Of a stretch of 64,000 nt of DNA, positions 60,780 through 64,000 are shown in pieces. The position numbers and the translations under genes are program-made. Location: assembly GCA_000383295.1 (NCBI GenBank), contig KB911072.1, positions 1 to 64,000 of the forward strand, in the 5' to 3' direction. The number at the start of each line of letters is the position of its first letter. Position 1 is the stretch's first letter. The DNA comes from Faecalispora sporosphaeroides DSM 1294. Lineage in GTDB: Bacteria > Bacillota > Clostridia > Oscillospirales > Acutalibacteraceae. The notes beneath the pieces are model-generated. The model did no database searches. It was not told the DNA's origin and was given only the letters and a program-made list of their open reading frames with translations.

Positions 60780-61990
60780 TATTTCGCCACCTCCTCCGCG
60801 TCGATCATCGCCTTCGCCGGCACTACGGTATCCGGCGTGATCACGCAATTTTCGCCTACCACGGCGACGCCCCATTGGGATTTATCGTCCATCTCTTCGG
60901 GCCGTGCGCCGACGACGGCGCCCTTGCCGATGACAACATTTTCAGAAACAATCGCATACTGAACCACGGCGCCCTCTTCCACCCGGCTGCCCGGCATGAT
61001 GATGGAGTCGCGCACCACGGCGCCCGGCGCGATATAAGTGCCGGCAAACAGCACCGTAAAATCCACCTCACCGTACACGTTGCAGCCCTCGGCGATCAGC
61101 GAGTTCTGCACCATGGCCTCCGGGGCGAGGTAATGCGGCGGCATCACCGGGTTGCGGGAATAAATCTTCCACGAGGGCTCGCCCAGATCAAGCTCGGTGT
61201 GCGGGTTGAGAAGATCCATGTTCGATTCCCACAGGCTCTCAATCGTTCCCACGTCCTTCCAGTAGCCGTTGAACTCATAGGCGAACATCCTCTCGCCCGC
61301 CTCCAGCATCGCGGGCAGCAAATCCTTGCCAAAATCGTTGGAGGATTTGGGATTGGCCTCGTCCTGCTCCAGATATTTGCGCAGCTTGCCCCACGAGAAT
61401 ACATAAATGCCCATCGAGGCCTTGTTGCTCTTCGGCTTTTTGGGCTTCTCGTCAAACTCGTAAATCGAACCGTCCTCGCGCGTATTCAGGATGCCGAAGC
61501 GCGGAGCTTCTTCCCACGGCACCTCAATTTGAGCGATGGTGCAGTCCGCCTCTTTCTCCTTATGGTATGCGATCATTTTGGAATAATCCATTTTATAAAT
61601 ATGATCACCCGAAAGAATCACCACATAGTCCGGGTGATATCGTTCAATAAAGGGAATATTCTGATAAATGGCGTTCGCCGTGCCCTTGTACCAATCGGCC
61701 TTGCGCCCGCGCTGATACGGCGCCAGCATGTGAACGCCGGCGTCCATGCTGTCAAGATCCCAGGGCTGGCCGCTGCCTATGTAATCATTTAGTACCAGGG
61801 GCTGGTACTGAGTAAGCACTCCGACCGTTTCAATGCCCGAATTGACGCAGTTGGAGAGCGGGAAATCGATGATGCGGTATTTTCCGCCATAAGGCACCGC
61901 GGGCTTTGCCAGATTTTTGGTCAGCACCCCCAGACGGCTGCCTTGCCCGCCGGCCAGCAGCATGGCCACAACTTCTTGTTTTGGCAACAT
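60779..61990 (-). CDS. glgC: ADP-glucose pyrophosphorylase catalytic subunit
   Basis: 403 residues. [20 protein letters not shown] is the catalytic signature, followed by [31 protein letters not shown] holds the metal Asp, and [12 protein letters not shown]-like [20 protein letters not shown] the sugar site. ATG 61990 has GGAGG ten bases upstream. First committed step of glycogen synthesis. Confidence 0.97.
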   Translation of the reverse strand: MLPKQEVVAMLLAGGQGSRLGVLTKNLAKPAVPYGGKYRIIDFPLSNCVNSGIETVGVLTQYQPLVLNDYIGSGQPWDLDSMDAGVHMLAPYQRGRKADWYKGTANAIYQNIPFIERYHPDYVVILSGDHIYKMDYSKMIAYHKEKEADCTIAQIEVPWEEAPRFGILNTREDGSIYEFDEKPKKPKSNKASMGIYVFSWGKLRKYLEQDEANPKSSNDFGKDLLPAMLEAGERMFAYEFNGYWKDVGTIESLWESNMDLLNPHTELDLGEPSWKIYSRNPVMPPHYLAPEAMVQNSLIAEGCNVYGEVDFTVLFAGTYIAPGAVVRDSIIMPGSRVEEGAVVQYAIVSENVVIGKGAVVGARPEEMDDKSQWGVAVVGENCVITPDTVVPAKAMIDAEEVAK

Positions 61991-62034
61991 CGTAAATTTA
62001 CCTCCTTGGCTTGTGTTTTGAAAAGCGCCGCCGT

Positions 62035-63981
62035 TTATGATGGCTGTTTTGCCTGCTTTTGCAGCCTTCCGCCGCTCTTTTTCGGGCGACGGCGCTTGCA
62101 TTTTAAATAGAAGACGGACATGGGAGGCAGCGTGAGGCTGACGCTCTGCTCATACCCGTGCATTGGAATCGGGTGAGAGGAAATAGCATCCCCGTTGGTG
62201 ATGCCGGCACCGCCGAACTCCGCCTGATCGGAGGAGAAAACCTCCTCATAGACGCCGTCCCATGGCACGCCGATACAGTAGTTTTCCCTTTGAACCGCCT
62301 GAAAATTACATACGACAATGAGTTCTTTCCCCGCCTGATCGATCCGGCGGAAGGAAATGACGCTCTGGGTGTAGTCGTCGTTTGAAATCCAGGAAAAGCC
62401 CTCCCACGAAAAATCGATCTGCCACAATGCGGGATTCTCCAAATAAAAATGATTCAGCGCTTTAAAGAAGCACTGGGCCTGCTGATGCAGCGGATATTCC
62501 AGAAGAAACCATTCGAGCTGCTTTTCGTTGTTCCACTCCACAAACTGGCAGAATTCCGTACCCATAAAAATCAGCTTTTTCCCCGGGTGCGCCATCATAT
62601 AGCTCATAAACGCGCGCACACCGGCAAACTTCGCTTCTTGATCACCGGGCATTTTGTTGATCAGCGAGCATTTGCCGTGCACCACCTCGTCATGCGAGAT
62701 GGGAAGAATAAAATTCTCAGAAAAGGCGTACATAAACGAAAATGTGAGGTTGTCGTGATTATATCTGCGGTAAATGGGGTCGAGCGACATATACCGGAGC
62801 ATGTCGTTCATCCAGCCCATATTCCACTTGTAATTGAAGCCGAGACCACCGCAGTAGGTGGGGCGGGAAACCAGCGGCCACGCGGTGGATTCCTCCGCGA
62901 TCATCATCACATGGGGGGACGCCTCAAACACCGCCTCATTGAGCTTTTGCAGGAACGTGACGGCCTCCAGATTCTCCCGGCCTCCCTTCTCATTCGGGAT
63001 CCATTCCCCCGCCTTGCGGCTGTAATCGAGGTACAGCATCGACGCGACCGCGTCTACCCGGATTCCATCCACATGGTACTGCTCCAGCCAGAACACCGCG
63101 CTTGAGATCAGAAAGCTGATCACCTCGCTGCGTCCGTAATCGAACACGAGCGTTCCCCAGTCCCTATGCTCCCCCTTTTTGGGGTCCGCATATTCATAGC
63201 AGGGGGTGCCGTCGAAGCGGGCCAGGCCGTTTTCATCCTTGGGGAAATGCGCGGGTACCCAGTCGAGAATCACGCCGATCCCCGACTGGTGGCACTGATC
63301 CACAAAATACATAAAATCCTTCGGCGTGCCATAGCGGGAGGTCGGGGCGAAATAGCCCGTCACCTGGTACCCCCAGGAGCCGTCGAACGGATATTCCGTC
63401 AGGGGCATCAGCTCAATGTGCGTATACCCCATCTCCTTCACATACGGCAGCAGCTCTTCCGCCAGCTGACGGTAGGAGTAGGTGCTGCCGTCGGGATTTT
63501 TACGCCAGGAGCCCGCGTGCAGCTCGTAAATATTGACCGGCTGGTTGTAGTGGGGCTTTTGCGCCTGCCGCCGCTTCCATGCCGCATCCTTCCACGGAAA
63601 GCCGTCCAGCGAATAATATTTGGACGCATTGCCGAAGCCGTCTTCAAAATGAAACGCATAGGGGTCGCTTTTAAACACCTTGGTGCCGTCCGCCTGCTCA
63701 ATGCAGAACTTATACGACATATACTCCGGCAGAACAAAAGGCAGATGCCCCTCCCAAACGCCCTGGCTGATCTTCTCCATTGGATACTCGTCGGCATCCC
63801 AGCCGTTGAACTCTCCCGTAACAGAAACCGAGAGGGCGTTCGGCGCCCAAACCCGGCACACCATGCAGGGGGACCCGTCCCGTTCCGTTTCGTGCATGCC
63901 CATATACTCATAGGCCCTGCAGTTCGTCCCCTGATGGAACAGATAAAGCGGCGTACCGGAGCCCAGTGTTTTTGATGACAT
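62035..63981 (-). CDS. glgB: 1,4-alpha-glucan branching enzyme
   Basis: 648 residues. An N-terminal CBM48 (about 20-125), GH13 barrel with nucleophile Asp in [13 protein letters not shown], acid/base Glu in [10 protein letters not shown], and [10 protein letters not shown]-terminal beta domain. A short basic tail ([16 protein letters not shown]) is unusual. ATG 63981 follows GGAAGGGAG. First gene of the glg row seen here; any promoter lies outside the window. Confidence 0.97.
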   Translation of the reverse strand: MSSKTLGSGTPLYLFHQGTNCRAYEYMGMHETERDGSPCMVCRVWAPNALSVSVTGEFNGWDADEYPMEKISQGVWEGHLPFVLPEYMSYKFCIEQADGTKVFKSDPYAFHFEDGFGNASKYYSLDGFPWKDAAWKRRQAQKPHYNQPVNIYELHAGSWRKNPDGSTYSYRQLAEELLPYVKEMGYTHIELMPLTEYPFDGSWGYQVTGYFAPTSRYGTPKDFMYFVDQCHQSGIGVILDWVPAHFPKDENGLARFDGTPCYEYADPKKGEHRDWGTLVFDYGRSEVISFLISSAVFWLEQYHVDGIRVDAVASMLYLDYSRKAGEWIPNEKGGRENLEAVTFLQKLNEAVFEASPHVMMIAEESTAWPLVSRPTYCGGLGFNYKWNMGWMNDMLRYMSLDPIYRRYNHDNLTFSFMYAFSENFILPISHDEVVHGKCSLINKMPGDQEAKFAGVRAFMSYMMAHPGKKLIFMGTEFCQFVEWNNEKQLEWFLLEYPLHQQAQCFFKALNHFYLENPALWQIDFSWEGFSWISNDDYTQSVISFRRIDQAGKELIVVCNFQAVQRENYCIGVPWDGVYEEVFSSDQAEFGGAGITNGDAISSHPIPMHGYEQSVSLTLPPMSVFYLKCKRRRPKKSGGRLQKQAKQPS

Positions 63982-64000
63982 GTGAATCCACTCCCTTCCA

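Overview
The window looks like the chromosome of a low-oxygen Firmicute of the class Clostridia, most plausibly Oscillospirales (former Ruminococcaceae). This is inferred from the gene set: GlgC/GlgD glycogen system, LL-diaminopimelate aminotransferase, an ANTAR regulator next to glnA, AzlCD behind a leucine T-box, [4Fe-4S]-type PurF, tandem YhgE/Pip proteins. The backbone is fairly GC-rich with strong AGGAGG ribosome sites and many TTG/GTG starts. No rRNA, tRNA or CRISPR array was seen.

1-7000: right part of an integrative mobilizable element abutting the 3' end of guaA. It carries two small cargo proteins, a MobV relaxase with a recognisable oriT, a RepA-like RecA-fold ATPase, a MobC-like ribbon-helix-helix protein, tyrosine integrase, excisionase and a divergent XRE regulator. 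Iteron-like repeats lie at the left window edge, so the element continues to the left.

7000-25107 (all - strand): a co-directional nitrogen cluster read as glnA, ANTAR regulator, dapF, dapL, carA, carB, purC, purF, purB, purA, glmS, guaA. Glutamine synthetase heads a row that contains four glutamine amidotransferases (CarA, PurF, GlmS, GuaA) plus aspartate-using steps of purine and lysine/peptidoglycan synthesis. glnA has a strong promoter followed by an intrinsic terminator in its leader, an arrangement expected for ANTAR antitermination. Hairpins and small repeats fill the gaps between genes.

25600-44400: enolase, a ZIP metal transporter, a 57-residue unannotated protein, ferritin, an HD-GYP protein, endonuclease IV, two large tandem YhgE/Pip membrane proteins, a lytic transglycosylase, a flavin-binding protein, a lipoprotein, a low-molecular-weight tyrosine phosphatase, and a tightly overlapping seven-gene operon (two MmcQ/YjbR proteins, YaiI/YqxD nuclease-like protein, ThpR, double-GNAT, flavodoxin, VOC protein).

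44400-56900: a large transcriptional regulator, Cu/Zn-SOD-like protein, RsmA, Crp/Fnr regulator, and a leucine unit (T-box, leuA, leuB, azlC, azlD). A histidine phosphatase, an XRE regulator with paired operators, a short promoter-terminator unit that looks like a small RNA, and an autoregulated 58-residue RHH protein follow. A 1.3-kb gene-free stretch holds structured repeats and a decayed gene.

56872-63981: glycogen operon read glgB, glgC, glgD, glgA and a membrane-anchored GH3 beta-N-acetylhexosaminidase-like protein; its promoter is beyond the right edge.
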